Of a DNA stretch of 64,000 bases, positions 9,725 through 23,200 are shown piece after piece. Origin of the DNA: Lineus longissimus (taxonomy: Eukaryota; Nemertea; Pilidiophora; Heteronemertea; Lineidae); contig NC_088318.1 in NCBI RefSeq assembly GCF_910592395.1, positions 13,330,349 to 13,394,348 of the forward strand, given 5' to 3'. Every line of letters begins with the position of its first letter. The stretch's first letter is position 1. The notes beneath the pieces were generated by a model. The model was not told the DNA's origin. It was given only the letters and a program-made list of their open reading frames with translations, and did no database searches. The position numbers and the translations under genes are program-made.

Positions 9725-11010
9725 GAGCCGCCTTATAGTATTATGATATAGATATGTCTGAAGAGTGTTAGCCATTTGGAAATGCCCAAGCTTACAACCT
9801 AATTTAAAGCCGGGATTTAAACCAACCACTAGATTAAAAGAAATTGTCTCTTCTGTGCCCTACGACACCGAAAATATGCCCTTTTCAAAGAACAACAAGA
9901 CATAGGCGGTTTAACTTCGGCCACTGCAGACCTTTCAGATAGGCTAGTTTTGACAGTGTCTTTTTAAATCATGTCGTCCAAAACAAGTTTTAGTAGTGAC
10001 ATTAACCTATATTTGCATTGTCTTGGTGCTATCATTCATTCATAGAAAAGATATCTAGGCTTAGATGTTTTTTTTTCTCAAATTGGGTGGTAAATGCCTT
10101 TGAGTCACTGAGATATTCGGACGTTCATCTGTATATCTGTCACTCCGACACTGTCGCAGTCCGACGCGCTTGTTTGAGAAACCTGCGGTGACCCACCCTT
10201 GGCTTGCGGTGTCGCATTTTTCTTCTCGGAGATCGGTCTAGCCACATCATCACCATGTCTTCCTTCACCAGGTGAGACAATTTTAAGACTTTTGATATTG
10301 GTTCGTCTACACAGCTTCGGCTCCTCATATATATATATGCTTTTTAATAGAGGTATCATGTCCAGAGAGTTTCCTTCATGACGTCTGGATGAGCCTTTTA
10401 TCGTGCGCTATTGGCCTATACAGTGACTTTGAAATTGGTTGGTTGTCAACTGAGAAAATGGTAACTCGTCACGGACGGAATCCCATTTCCTCTGCATTCG
10501 TCCACTCTCTATAAATGCGCGTTTAGTTGCATGCAACTATACTTGGGCGCCAATTGTGAAGTGTCGACTCCGCCTGCGGTCATCCATCACAGCTTATGTC
10601 AATCACCCACAGATAACGCGGACCGTCTTAGGACGAGAGCCAAGGAGGAGTGTCTCACGATTAAACTCCCGAGGCAGTTCGTTCGTCATTCAAAAGCACT
10701 TCCTTTATGTTAGGGAGTGATGGGGTGACTTGAGGCCGGTCCACTTCTGCGTCAGGAGTGTACTCGAAATCGGCCTGATGGCGGACCAGCTGCCGAACTC
10801 CTGTATAGAGACAACCTGACATAACCAGTGGTTTAAATATACTCCGCCTTTCGATATTTCGATATCGGATTCCAGATGCGCAACCTGGATTTACTGCGAG
10901 AGATATGCGGCCTGAGATAAAGCCCCGAAACAGTTCATGTGTTGGATATCTACGCAATGAGAATACGCACGACGCGTGGACTTATGCGTAATAGAATTTG
11001 ACCTTCTCGT
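9725..11010. other. Intergenic stretch, no gene recognised
   Basis: Short frames only, no exon pair with matching splice sites that I could support, and no repeat shared with the rest of the window. Confidence 0.45.
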
Positions 11011-11120
11011 AAGGGAGTTTTCGCGAAACCCCCGAAACGTCCAAGCGAACGCCTACCCTCGACGTTAGACGTGGATAGGCGTTCGCGTTCGGCGTTTCGG
11101 GGGATTTGCGAAAACTCCCT
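11011..11120. repeat. Foldback MITE, 110 bp
   Basis: Two arms of about 48 bp are inverted copies with few mismatches. The left arm starts AGGGAGTTTTCGCGAAACCC, and the right arm complemented starts AGGGAGTTTTCGCAAATCCC. A loop of about 14 bp with CGACGTTAGACGT separates them. A related arm sequence occurs at 59803-59878, so this is a dispersed family. The outer AGGGAGTTTT also resembles the ends of the 47140-48925 element. Confidence 0.85.
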
Positions 11121-12788
11121 ATTTTCAGGACGTCTTGTCATACTGCAAAAGGCTATGGAAAATCACAGGCCGGTTGCTAGAAGGCTTTGTCTTTATCCTT
11201 GAATGCCCTATCTTCAAACGATTGAGGACAAGATGTGCCCCTTTTTCCCCTTAAGGACACCGAGGTAGTGGCTGGGCTCAGCCGAATATTTAGGTTATTT
11301 CAACAAATGATATTCATTGAAAAGCGACTCACATTATTTCGCCTTTTGAAAAATATATAATATAGGGATTGGTTTGGAGTAAACACCATAGCTTGTTATG
11401 CCATTGTCCTACCACTTGCGTTGTTTGATATTCACCCGTTCAACTCCTGTTCATAACTACTCGCATCAATAACATTCTAGATCTGTTTAGACGTATCACC
11501 TTTCAAAACTTTTATTGTTATCATATAGGTTAAAAATGCAGTTAGAAAAGTCTGAAAGAGAAAACATGGTGTTGATGTCACTCTTTTTTGCTTTTATTAT
11601 AGTTAACCTGGAATTCTGAATACGAATTATATTCGAGAGTCATCCCCTTTTGATCGCATATAGGGCAATAAAGATGCAAGCGATCATGATTTCGGCATCG
11701 GCTAACTCTACAGCCTGTGAAAGGATCGCGGGCGAACAGACAGAGGGACAGGTTAGAGTCTGTCTGGAACGAAAAGTCCGTATAAGGACATATTATTTTG
11801 TTGACCCTCTGTCTCCTCCTGGCCACACTTGTGGGCCTTTCTCACACACGAGTGTTTCAAAAGTTGGTCATAGAACATATGGTTATAGCAGGCCTAAACC
11901 AGGAGGACCGAGGCTCAACCAAAACAGACGATCAGTAAATAACTGTCCCTCCCAACAATTACTGCTGTGAGACAGTCCCTGAATGATCTCTTCATTCAGT
12001 TGCGGTCATACAGGCGCAGCGGACACCAAATTGCCACGTCAACATTATTTGTTATTATTTCCTTGGTGTCCACTGTCTGGGAACACCCCAGGGCGCTCTG
12101 GCTTTGGCATTGCAAATCTGTAGTGCCTGTGATGAGGAAGTCTCACACTCTCCCATCTTCGTAAGTGGTCGATTTTTGTCGCAACCATTTGGGCCTATAG
12201 GGCCCCGCACTCACTCCAGAGTGCATTATGAATGGGCTTCAGCTCCATGAAGCTTTCATCAGTGCACCCAGCCCCTGTGGATTTCATGTTCCCAAGGTAA
12301 GTAGACGTACATTGCCACGTCATTTAAAAATTATCTATTGATCTCGTCTTAAACCGCAAAAGTTCTCACCGATCACTAGCCGTGCCTGGACAGAATGGTA
12401 AACTATACTTAAGTTAACGTTGACATTTCTTCCGGTTTATTTGAAGAACTTCGCTAAAAAAAGACGGGCAAATTGGCGGGCCAGACTTGTCCATATACAA
12501 CAAATATTCCATCCCAAGTGGTCAATTTCTTGATTTGGAGCTGCCAGTACTGGTACTTCAGTTTGCTATTAAAATGATGAAGTGCGACCCATCAACGGAT
12601 GAAGCCCACCGGTAAGCCGTCCAGACTCCAACTGCTCATATGTTGGTGAACGATATTTTGTTCCTTATCAGCTTTATCATCAACCCGCCGAATCAATCAT
12701 CAAATTATTGAAACAGATGAAGCCGTTTGCCCCAGAACGATCAGTTATTTACTGATCATCTGTTTTGGTTGAGCCTCGGTCCCTCCTG
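11121..12788. other. Intergenic stretch, no gene recognised
   Basis: No supported gene. A 23-codon frame from the ATG at 12228 ends at a perfect donor (CCCAAG then GTAAGT at 12297), but no downstream partner was found. Confidence 0.4.
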
Positions 12789-13610
12789 GACGCAAGGGCC
12801 CAAAGCGCCGCGTAGCGGCAAAAAAGTGAAGCTGGCGAAACATTTATAACGGGTCACCGTCACTTATTATTGGACTTATAGCGCATTTACGGGGTTGCAA
12901 CTATTTTGCTTTATAGTGTCACCAGGAAAGAAAAGCATGCGACCTAACGCCGATCTATTTGTATAAAGTGATAATTGGAAGGTATATAGTAGGAAATATC
13001 AATAAAATAATCATTCCATGTCGTCTTTTGAGGGCATTTTTGATTGTAAAAAATATATGTGTACGTCACCGGAGTCTCTGCAATGATAATTTTATCACAG
13101 CAGTCTCGCGCAAGTAGAAGTTGTTTACCTATTAGTTCTTCACTTATTAGTCTGGCGGAAAGCCAGACGTTTTCCATTACGATTTCACTACGCTGTTTGA
13201 CCAGAAGGAGCAGTGCGCGAGATATGCTAATGAGCAGACTTCCCTCGCTTGAGTTTCGGAAGAATGTTCCATATCGCGCTAAGCTGACCACTGCTGACCA
13301 TGACAGGCGTGCATTGGACTGGTACAGGTTGCAACTGAACATTGAATATGCTGGTGGTGACGCTTTCTGATGAGAAGTTGGTAGTGACTGATGCAGTATC
13401 CTTGGACTTGTCCACAGCATCGTTCAATCTGGCTTGATTCTGTACTTACCCAAATACTGAGACCAAATGCCTGTTGACTGAGCTTTAAGAGAGACTGGCG
13501 CCATGCCTAGTCTCTCTTAAAGCACAGTCAACAGACACCAACCCCCTCAGACTCAGAAACCACAAACGCCCAACCCTTCCTGCTACCTTAATACTTCTGG
13601 ATTTCTGTAA
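12789..13610 (+). repeat. Rep-A copy 2 (822 bp)
   Basis: Same family and orientation as copies 3 and 4, with a deletion of about 18 bp near 13430 (a CATTGCTCTCTGAGCTGCC-like segment present in the others) and one mismatch in the 26 bp hairpin arms (13471-13534). Its longest minus-strand frame (12944-13420, 158 codons) exists only because of copy-specific changes and is not treated as a gene. Confidence 0.9.
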
Positions 13611-14188
13611 TGCTGGATTTTCTGGATTGTGACTCATGGATCACCACCGCCTGGATGGATTGCCAAATTCCCAAATCCCACCATGTGCTTCAAGTGCACA
13701 CACTGGCACTGCCAACATCATCCTCAGTCTCCGACTCTTTACCAGAAAAATCGATGGCAACTATACCGGCGGTTCTGCATGCCACCACAAAGCTGACAGA
13801 AGGTTTTTATTGTAGCTGACAAACTTCCCAATGTATGAATGCTGAGTCGGGGCATTCGATTAGTCAGTTGTGATAATGAGAGCATGAGGCTAAGTATTGT
13901 GTATACGATGTCGATACATAGGCCATAGTACTCTTTTGACACGTTTGAATGCCTCTGCTCAGTGAAAGGGCAAAGGATAAGGAACCAATCTTTCCCATTT
14001 TCCGAACGATCCTAAATCCAGGCGGTGTTGATTCATGAGTCACAATCAGTGAATCCAGCAGTCCTTCAGTGGGAGGCGTGTAAAGTTTAAATCAAACTCA
14101 TGACTTGGGGAAGAAGGTCCTTTAGCTCATAGTTCTTTTAGGCGGTTTCGGGTGCGCTGGGGTAGGCGTGGCCGGCATTCAAACCGAG
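13611..14188. other. Region upstream of the transglutaminase first exon candidate
   Basis: Non-coding as far as I can see. It would contain the promoter if the exon at 14189 is real; no clear TATA box or initiator stands out. Confidence 0.3.
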
Positions 14189-14205
14189 ATGATGGGGGAA
14201 ATCTG
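14189..14205 (+). CDS. Candidate first coding exon of the transglutaminase (MMGEI...)
   Basis: ATGATGGGGGAAATCTG followed by the strong donor GTAAGT ends in phase 2. The next exon at 15096 needs exactly two bases before it, and joining gives [18 protein letters not shown]. With these 17 bases the total coding length becomes a multiple of three. Starting at the second ATG would expose Gly2 and Cys5, reminiscent of acylated annulins, but the Glu after Gly is unfavourable for N-myristoylation. An exon this small can match by chance. Confidence 0.45.
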
Positions 14206-17200
14206 GTAAGTAGGCATATGTTTTCTTTCCGATCACACCCGTGAATAGTACGATGTTCCTAGCATCTGGTACTTCTCTGAGCTTCGAGTCCCTCCATCTT
14301 TCGTCAAAACGTTATTTCGTTGGAAGAAAACGGCTGGAATATGTTCTCCTTTTCAAGAGGGGGGTCAGCTCAGCAACTCAGCAAGCGAAAGGACTTGATC
14401 CTCCAGGGTGCCCATATTCTCATTAATTAAATGAATGTTGTTGTTCATTGCTAAGCTGAGCTGAAAGCACGTCAATGCAAGTCCTGTATAGTCCGGTCAC
14501 CGGAACCCCAAACTAACTAGTCCGCCGCGTGCAGACTTGTGCAGTACTGCATGTCTGCCCTGTGACTGGGCACAAGAACCAAAATACGTCGAAGGAGTTG
14601 GGCGTCGAATTTTATACATGAAAATATTTATTCAATTAAATCTGCAGTGGACCATAACGATCGAATTGTGCATTTCATGAATGAAACAGACGATTATTAT
14701 GAATTATAGTAACGGTCAGCACGTTTTTCCTGACGGATACACCATACAGATATCATCAGTTCATTTCGATACAAGATCGTGCTATAGAGGGCCTTCCAAA
14801 AGCAGAAACACGTGGCACTTCCGGTCGTTTTATCCAAACTGAGTAGCTGAATTCTGCAACGTCCGAGCCACCAAACAGAAGGCGTTATTTAGGGTGGCTT
14901 CCGGTCATTCCAGCTTTCGGAACAATCTCCTTGCCTCGCCATATGGTAACGGTTGTCAAGTGATACTAGGACCGTTCACTAGCTTACTTTTGCTCCGCAG
15001 CAAATGCTAGCTATCCTCTCATTGGAAGATTATTTTCGGAAAGATGTGAACTGTCCACAACGGTTTCAAGATGGCCTTTCTTTTTTTTGTTGCAGCGGCG
15101 GTGGCCTGAACGACGCACCTAAGCCAATCCCTGTCGACAACAATCCCGAAGCACCAACGGCAAGAAAAGTTGGTAAGTGACCCGACCGGCGCGGGCCGCC
15201 CCGCAACAAGATCGGACCCTATTTGAATGGGCTTGTAAGTAACGAACATTCTTATCACATCACTCGAAACATCTTAACCACCAAGGTTTGTGCATCTCAT
15301 CAATATTTGAAATATACCGCGGCTATACGTTAAGGGAGTATTCATGTCGACCAAGAGCTTCAGGATACACTCAACAATAAAATTCGGCATTTAAGGTCAA
15401 AGGTCAGGGGCTCTTGCAAAAGCTCAAGCCTTACCTTAGGGCCTGAGCCCACTAGGTCGGTTTCATGCTGCGGAAATAGGCAGGTTCTGTGACTTCAGAA
15501 CGAGAACTACGTGATTTTTAGATGGCTTTAGGGTGGCCTTAGGGCAGTTTTTATGATATTTGACGTTGATGTCCATGATATTAAGAACCATTAATTTGCT
15601 AAGCAGGACTATTAGGAAGTCGCTTCCCACGTTTTGAAAGTTGGTCACGGCGTGAGATGCGACTATCTTGAGACAAGCGAAAGTCAAGAAGACCATCTTG
15701 ACACACATCCCTTATATGTTGGGATTATAGATAATTAGGAGGGTAAGATAAAATAGACCTTCCTCAACCAAAATTGGGGTAAGATAAGATAAACCTTCTT
15801 TAACCAAATTTGGCATCGATGGCGTCAAGGAAGTTGATGATAGACCGCCCGATCGGCCGGCCCAGCCTTTCGCAATTGACCCAGATTGCGATGCCAGATA
15901 GATTTATACACGAAATGACCATGATTTCGCAGCATTTTTCTTATTGCATGTCAGGCACGTCAGGATGTAACTCTTCACATCACTCATCATGTGACCTTGG
16001 CATCAAGTTGATTGGGAAAACATCTATTTTGCGTGACATACCACGAAGCCCTGACTTGGTTGACAGTCCCTATAAAAGGACTACCGGGTTCGTGATTGGT
16101 GTCATTGGCTTGTATGGATTATCACAACAGTTATAACCCGAGCATAGACTCTCCTTGCGCAATATGTTGAATTATGTTTCAAATTGGAACTTTCATTCTT
16201 AAGATTTTACATTTGAAATTATCTTTCTTTTGAATTGGTAAACGATAGGGCCAATCATTTTCAGTGTTGTCGAGTGTAAATACTGGAATTTGGATTGTCT
16301 CTTTCTCTTGACGCAAGGGCCCAAAGCGCCGCGTAGCGGCAAAAAATCGAAGCTGGCGAAACATTTATAACGGGTCACCGTCACTTATTATTGGACTTAT
16401 AGCGCATTTACGGGGTTGCAACTATTTTGCTTTATAGTGTCACCAGGAAAGAAAAGCATGCGACCTAACGCCGATCTATTTGTATAAAGTGATAATTGGA
16501 AGTTATATAGTAGGAAATATCAATAAAATAATCATTCCATGTCGTCTTCTGAGGGCATTTTTGATTGTAAAAAATATATGTGTACGTCACCGGAGTCTCT
16601 GCAATGATAATTTTATCACAGCAGTCTCGCGCAAGTAGAAGTTCTTTACCTATTAGTTCTTCACTTATTAGTCTCAATGTCTGGCGCAAAGCCAGACGTT
16701 TTCCATTACGATGTCACTACGATGTTTGACAAGAAGGAGCAGTGCGCGAGATATGCTAATGAGCAGACTTCCCTCGCTTAAGTTTCGGAAGAATGTTCCA
16801 TATCGCTGTAAGCTGACCACTGCTGACCATGACAGGCGTGCATTGGACTGGTAGAGGTTGGAACTGAACATTGAATATGCTGGTGGTGACGCTTTCTGAT
16901 GAGAAGTTGGTAGTGACTGATGCAGTATCCTTGGACTTGTCCACAGCATCGTTCAATCATTGCTCTCTGAGCTGCCTTGATTCTGTACTTACCCAAATAC
17001 TGAGACCAAATGCCTGTTGACTGTGCTTTAAGAGAGACTGGCGCCATGCCTAGTCTCTCTTAAAGCACAGTCAACAGACACCAACCCCCTCAGACTCAGA
17101 AACCACAAACGCCCAACCCTTCCTGCTACCTTAATACTTCTGGATTGCACTGTTTAATTGAATTCGAGACGTATTCCGAGGAAAGTAGCACACAGGAATA

Positions 17201-20200
17201 TGGCGTCTGGATATACTGACCCGACATAGCAACAAAAGAAAGGAGTAAATTGTTGGACTATTGAGACTAGTAAAGGATTGTAAAGGTGTTTCTGGAGATT
17301 GTTAGACTGATGGGTTGCATACCATCTAATATCTCTAGGCCCAGATAAGGTCGAGACGACCCGGCGCGCCCCTCGGCCTCGGCCTGACCCTGATCGGGGT
17401 TGCTTTGTACGTAGACCCGATCCTGACGAAAACAACCGTGATGACTCTAGACGCGAGAGTACACCAGAACCATTGACCGGTAAGGCTTTTGTCATTAACA
17501 AGCATAGACAGGTTCAGAGACAACAAAATCGCGCTCGTGAAAACCTGAGTGAAAAGCCCTGGCGCTCATCAGGATGGGGTTCTTGAGGTCATAGTTTCAA
17601 GAAGTTGATGTGTATACTATAAACATACTTTCAATTTCAACTTAGCGCCCAATTATCATTGTTTACCAATCTTTTTCCGGATTTGCGTTGGAGGACGGAA
17701 AGTGCCAACGGCAACCAATATTTCTCAAGTGTACGTTTAGGTACGCGACACATTTCGCAACCATCTCTATTCGCCCTAAATAAAACTTGTCTTCACTTTC
17801 AGATGGCATCCTGAAGACCGTGAATGTCAACTTGAACGCGGAGAGCAACAGAAAAGCGCACCACACTGACGAATATGAGGTGCCAAACCTGGTTGTGAGG
17901 AGAGGTCAGGCGTTCGAGATCACCGTCACCTACGATAGGGCGATCAACGATGCGACGGACGAGATCAAGTTCATCTTCCAAACAGGTCAGTGTAGTACAC
18001 TCTCAGAAAATAAAGCTTTTTCAGAAGCTCAATGCTTTTTAATCGTTTTTCGGCCAACACAAATATGCACGCCGTAGCGGCTTTTTCAACGTAGTGAAAA
18101 CCCTAAGAGGTTTTTCACAATCTCAAAAATGATTTGAAGTTATTTTTTCACGAAAAATCGATGTTAAGATGACGATTGTCTGGAAGAAATATATATATAT
18201 GTGTGTTTATTCGTCGAGAAATAGTTCTGACACATGTGGTGCATTTACAGATTTGTGCTGGGTGCTAGGTGCTTGTTTACAACGATCTATTTACATATCC
18301 GTGAAAAATCAAGGTTCAAAGAATTTAACTAGTGCACAGAAAATCAATCATTGCTGTTAATTCCCTATGATTAAACGCCGCATCCCCTACGTCTCGCATG
18401 ACCATCAATTCGCTAATCTGTTCCGCTAACCTATTTTGCCCGTTCTTATCATTCACTATATAAAAAACCCTCAACATATCTCCCCAGCTGTCCACATTGT
18501 TCCTATCTAACCCATATTTTGCATACAACATGTTGACACTTCTCCCCAGTGAAGATTCACTCCCCTGACACACAAGTTTAAAACACAAGCTGACAAATAC
18601 ATTCTTAGATGAAGACATACCACCCATAAAATTCATTAACCGTTTTTCTAATTCAATTTCAATACAAAAGTCGTGAACAATGCACGGCAGTAAATCATTG
18701 TGAGTCCTGTATGGTAGATTTAAAACCCGTCGCAGACACTTCCGCCACGCAACAAACAATTCCTCCATATAAGGCTTAGACAAGCCCAGAAGCTGAGAAC
18801 CATATAAAGACATACAAAAACTTTTGAAAAGTGCGTACCTTACATGCGCATGGGCAAATCTGAACTGTGCCATTAACATGTTAGTTCTTTTGTACAAGTC
18901 ATTTATTAAAAGCTCTACTCTTCTCCGATCAACACGAGGACCCAAAAAAATACCGAGGTGTTCTTCCTCCATAGATAATAGTATCTGTGTGCCCTCAAAA
19001 AACAATGCCCTTGGTGGATCATCTAACCCAAAAACTAAAAATCTACTTTTTGATGCATTGAACGAAATATTAAAGTCAATTGAAAAACAACTTGCTGTAC
19101 TCAACATTTTCTTCAACCCACGTAATGAGGGTGCAAGCATGATTAGGTCGTCTGCGAAGGCAAAGACGCCACAAAAGAGGTTACCAACATGGCACCCAAA
19201 ACCAGCCTTCTTTAAATTCGCCACTAGCTCATCTATGTAAATACCAAAGAGTACAGGAGACAATACACCACCTTGTTTCACACCATTAGAGACAGCAAAT
19301 TCTGCTGAGACATATTCCCCCCATTGAACTCTCACCCGTTGTTGGGTGTATAAAGATGCCAGAAACCTTGCCGCAAACGGGCACAACCCTTTTTTAGTCA
19401 AAAGACGGAATAACTTTACAAAATGCACGCAATCAAAAGCCCGGCTAGCGTCCAGCATGACACAATATACTGCTGTGTTACAGCTTTTAGAATAATTAAT
19501 GACCTCATTTACAATTGAACTGCACGCCGCCGTAGAAACACCAGTCTTAAAACCAAATTGAGCATCCGAGGTCTGTAAAACCTTCTCATACTTTTTTAAG
19601 AAAATGTTGTCCATAATTTTTCCGATGATGCTACTTAAAGAGATACCACGATAATTATCTGAGACATTCAAAGACTTTCTGCTGTTCTTCGGAATTGGAA
19701 TAACTCTGGTTTGAACGAAACCACGGGGACAATAACCATGACTCATCATGGAACTCAATAAAAGTGACAAATACACATTCAACCTTTGACTCCCATTGAT
19801 AAAAAGATCTGACATTATTTTAGGATTACTATCCGTCTTTCCGCGCTTTAATCGCCTGATCCCACCAACTACCTCTTGGAATGAAATACCATGACTGGCA
19901 TCACAATTACCATCCCGACAACCACTGGCGATTCCTAAATCCAGATCCCTCTTCAAGTCATTCATCTCATTTACATTGTACGACACCGAGTTATACAAAC
20001 TTTTGAATTTTTCGCCAAAGAGATTACATGTAGCGTCCATGCCACTAACTCCGTCCATGCTATTTGGTTGCATAGCTCTTGTTCCCTTAACCTTCTTCAC
20101 ATTCTTCCAAAACTCATTTTTATCATTATTTCCGAGTGACTCGGCTAACTTATTAGCTGCAACCCTATCATGATTTGTCTTGTTTCGTTTAACTGATAGA

Positions 20201-23200
20201 TGATACAAGGCCCTTGTATGGCGCCTTATGTCAGCGATCACCCCCAGCCGCGGCCTACCATTCTCCTTCCAGAGATTATGCCAGAACATAGCTCGTTGCC
20301 TATACTCTTTCACCTCATCGGTCCACCCGGCTCTGCCCTGGTCCTCACGTACCCCACTTTTCACATGTTTTAGAGGTATAGATTCCTCCCCAGCCGAAAT
20401 GCACGCCGCAATGATCTCCTCATGAAGCCATAGCCGTCAGTTTCGTTGACATCTTTGCAGGTGACCACCCAAAGGTCAGCAAGGATACCGAGAGCCATGT
20501 TACCCCTGGCAAGTCTGTCAAAAACTCCGAATGGGGCGCCCAGCACGTGGGCGATAGCGGAAATGACGTTACATACAAGTTGATGACGCCAGCCAACGCC
20601 GTCGTGGACGAATGGTCGATGATTGTGCAGACGATCTTTGACCATAAGAATAGGAAGATGAACCGTTACCGCTACAAAGTCAAGGATACATTTTATGTCC
20701 TCTTCAACGCTTGGTGCAAAGGTAGGTCTCAATGTGCGATAATGGTGCAGCAAACAACTCCTTTTGTATTGAGGAGATAATATTTAAAATATTATTTAAG
20801 TCTGTATCAACGGCAACAGTATTGAGCATCATGGTGCAAAAGAACAGGAATCATGTTGCGTGTACGTATGATATTCTCAGTAGCAAAAAAACATGTAAGG
20901 GAAACTCGGACAAAATCATGGTTATTTTGGACTTTTCCGGAGAGACTCAGGAAATCTCGGAAGAAAGTGGAAAGTTGGAAAGCCCAACATACAAAGTGCT
21001 TAAAATGCCGGAAATGCATCACTTTGTAGCTCCGTGATTTTCCTTTTTCAGAGGATACAGTCTATATGGCCAACGAAGAAGAGAGACAAGAGTACGTGTT
21101 GCAGCAGATTGGTATGATATGGAGAGGCAGCGCCGGGGCTAACGGGCCCATGATGTGGAATTATAAACAGGTATAAGAAGATGGCATATATTAAACAGAG
21201 CCTTAAAGTGTGTCATCTGATCCTGTTAGAACTTGAACAAGGCGTCATCGTTTTGGTCCTCTCAATAATATGCGTTGACGCGGAGTCCGATCAAAGACAA
21301 AATTATTTTATTCGTAGGCGTATTGCTCATGCATAACTGATTTTGGTTGTCCCATTCGCTGTTAATCTGACAAATGTAAGGGTTGACGGGTGGTTACGTA
21401 ATACGCTGCTACCCCTGCTGCCCGCCTGAACAACTGTAAAAGTAGTCACCACGATTAGTTATGTATGAGCGAAATCGCGTACGAATGAAATAAATCTGTC
21501 TTTGATCGGAGTCTGTGGTGGAACAACCAGGTCGCATATATCCGTGAGTGATGTTTCCGTCCGTTTCAAACAATGCATCTCTCGATGTGTATTTTCAGAA
21601 CTGTGGAGATTTGAAGAAAAAACCGCAGATTATCATGAAAATTCATAAACAGCCGGTTTCTTTTCTGCAAGGTTTGAAAGGTGTGACCGACGAAACCCTG
21701 GAAACGTTTTGAACTCCGTTTTTTTCAATTGTCTTTTTACATAGTTTGACGATGTGTGCCTGGATGGTTCCCTTTTTCTTCTCAAGAAGAGTGGTTTTTC
21801 CGTACAGGCAAGATCTAATTCGGCCCTCACCTGTAGGGCACTCGCTCAGATGGTACGTAGGAGTTTACTTTTTTACTAGGAAATAAACTATATATGACAT
21901 GTCCCCGATTCCTATTAAATGAGCAAGAAATGTTTTTTAAAAGCAAGAAAATCTACTTTATTATTGCAAATCAAAATTTTTGTTACATGATTGCGGCTTG
22001 AAAATCTTGAGGTGCGAGAACCAAGACGTTTTATCTCTCGGTAAATTCTCGGTGAATTCTTGTCGAGATTGTGTGTTCCTGTACACGGTAAGATATCGCC
22101 CTAAACGGCCATTACCTGACCGAGGGACATCTAAGTTTTTAAAAAGCATGTCATTTCTACATGCTGCACCTGAAAGATGACGATAGTCATGGTGATTACG
22201 GTAATATTCTGAAAATAACATCTTAACCTTCTTTCGCTCAACAGGCGAACAGTAACAACAACGACGGAGGTGTCTTGAGCGGTAACTGGTCCGGTAACTA
22301 CAATGGTGGTATCTCCCCATCCACCTGGCAGGGCTCGGGGAGCATCATGGAGCAGTACATGAGGACCAAGTCGGACGTCAAGTGGGCGCAGTGCTGGGTC
22401 TTTTCTGGACTTCTCACAACGCGTAAGTAATTCATGGACTCCGTTACACCAACGGAGGGGAGGTTACGGACGGAGTACCTCTGATGGTTCAGAATGGTTG
22501 TATAGGTGTTATGTCTTAAGTCTGTAGTTGATATGATACCACGAGTAGTGGTCACCCAGAATGTTCTGGTGTATTTCGTGGCTTCAGATAACCCACATTT
22601 CGATGTTCAGATGCAGTGAATAAAGATCGTATTGTTCCTATTATATCAGCAGTTAGTAATCATCTCGGCAACCTAACATTTGGCGACGAGGATAAAAAGA
22701 CTTTTGTCTATCTAATCAACCAAGTTTCGGGCACATTGAGAGACTTTTGACGTCCAGATCGGCACTTCAAAAAATCTTCCGAAGCTCACCTGTTCGCTAC
22801 TGCCGCCATATTTATATACACATACCGTATGCATTGCATGGATGTTGGCCTAGTAGTATACCGCTACTATTATCGTGATATATCATCAGTGTGAGTAGTG
22901 TGCATTGTTTTCGGGACTCTGTGCTGAACTTATAGTACTATCGTAACTATGTCTATCAAACCGAAGATAGGCGACCTTGATCCGTTTCCTTTGGAACCTA
23001 AGGAAACAGCTGCAGCAAGATGGGAACGATATATAAAAAGGTTTGATAACTTTTTGGTGGCTACCAATATCACCAACCGTACGAGGCAACGCGCCATGCT
23101 TCTTCATTGTGTGGGTGAAGACCTTTTTACCATATTTGAGAATATTCCTGACAATGGGGAGGCGGATGATTACTACGTTTGTAAGAGGGTGATTAAGGCA

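Noticed and set aside
12228-12296. ATG-started 23-codon exon with perfect donor as the transglutaminase first exon
   Set aside because: It ends in phase 0, whereas the exon at 15096 needs phase 2; no other partner exon was found.
12944-13420. 158-codon minus-strand frame in Rep-A copy 2
   Set aside because: The frame is broken in the other three copies and has no family match; the longer frame results from copy-specific indels in a non-coding repeat.
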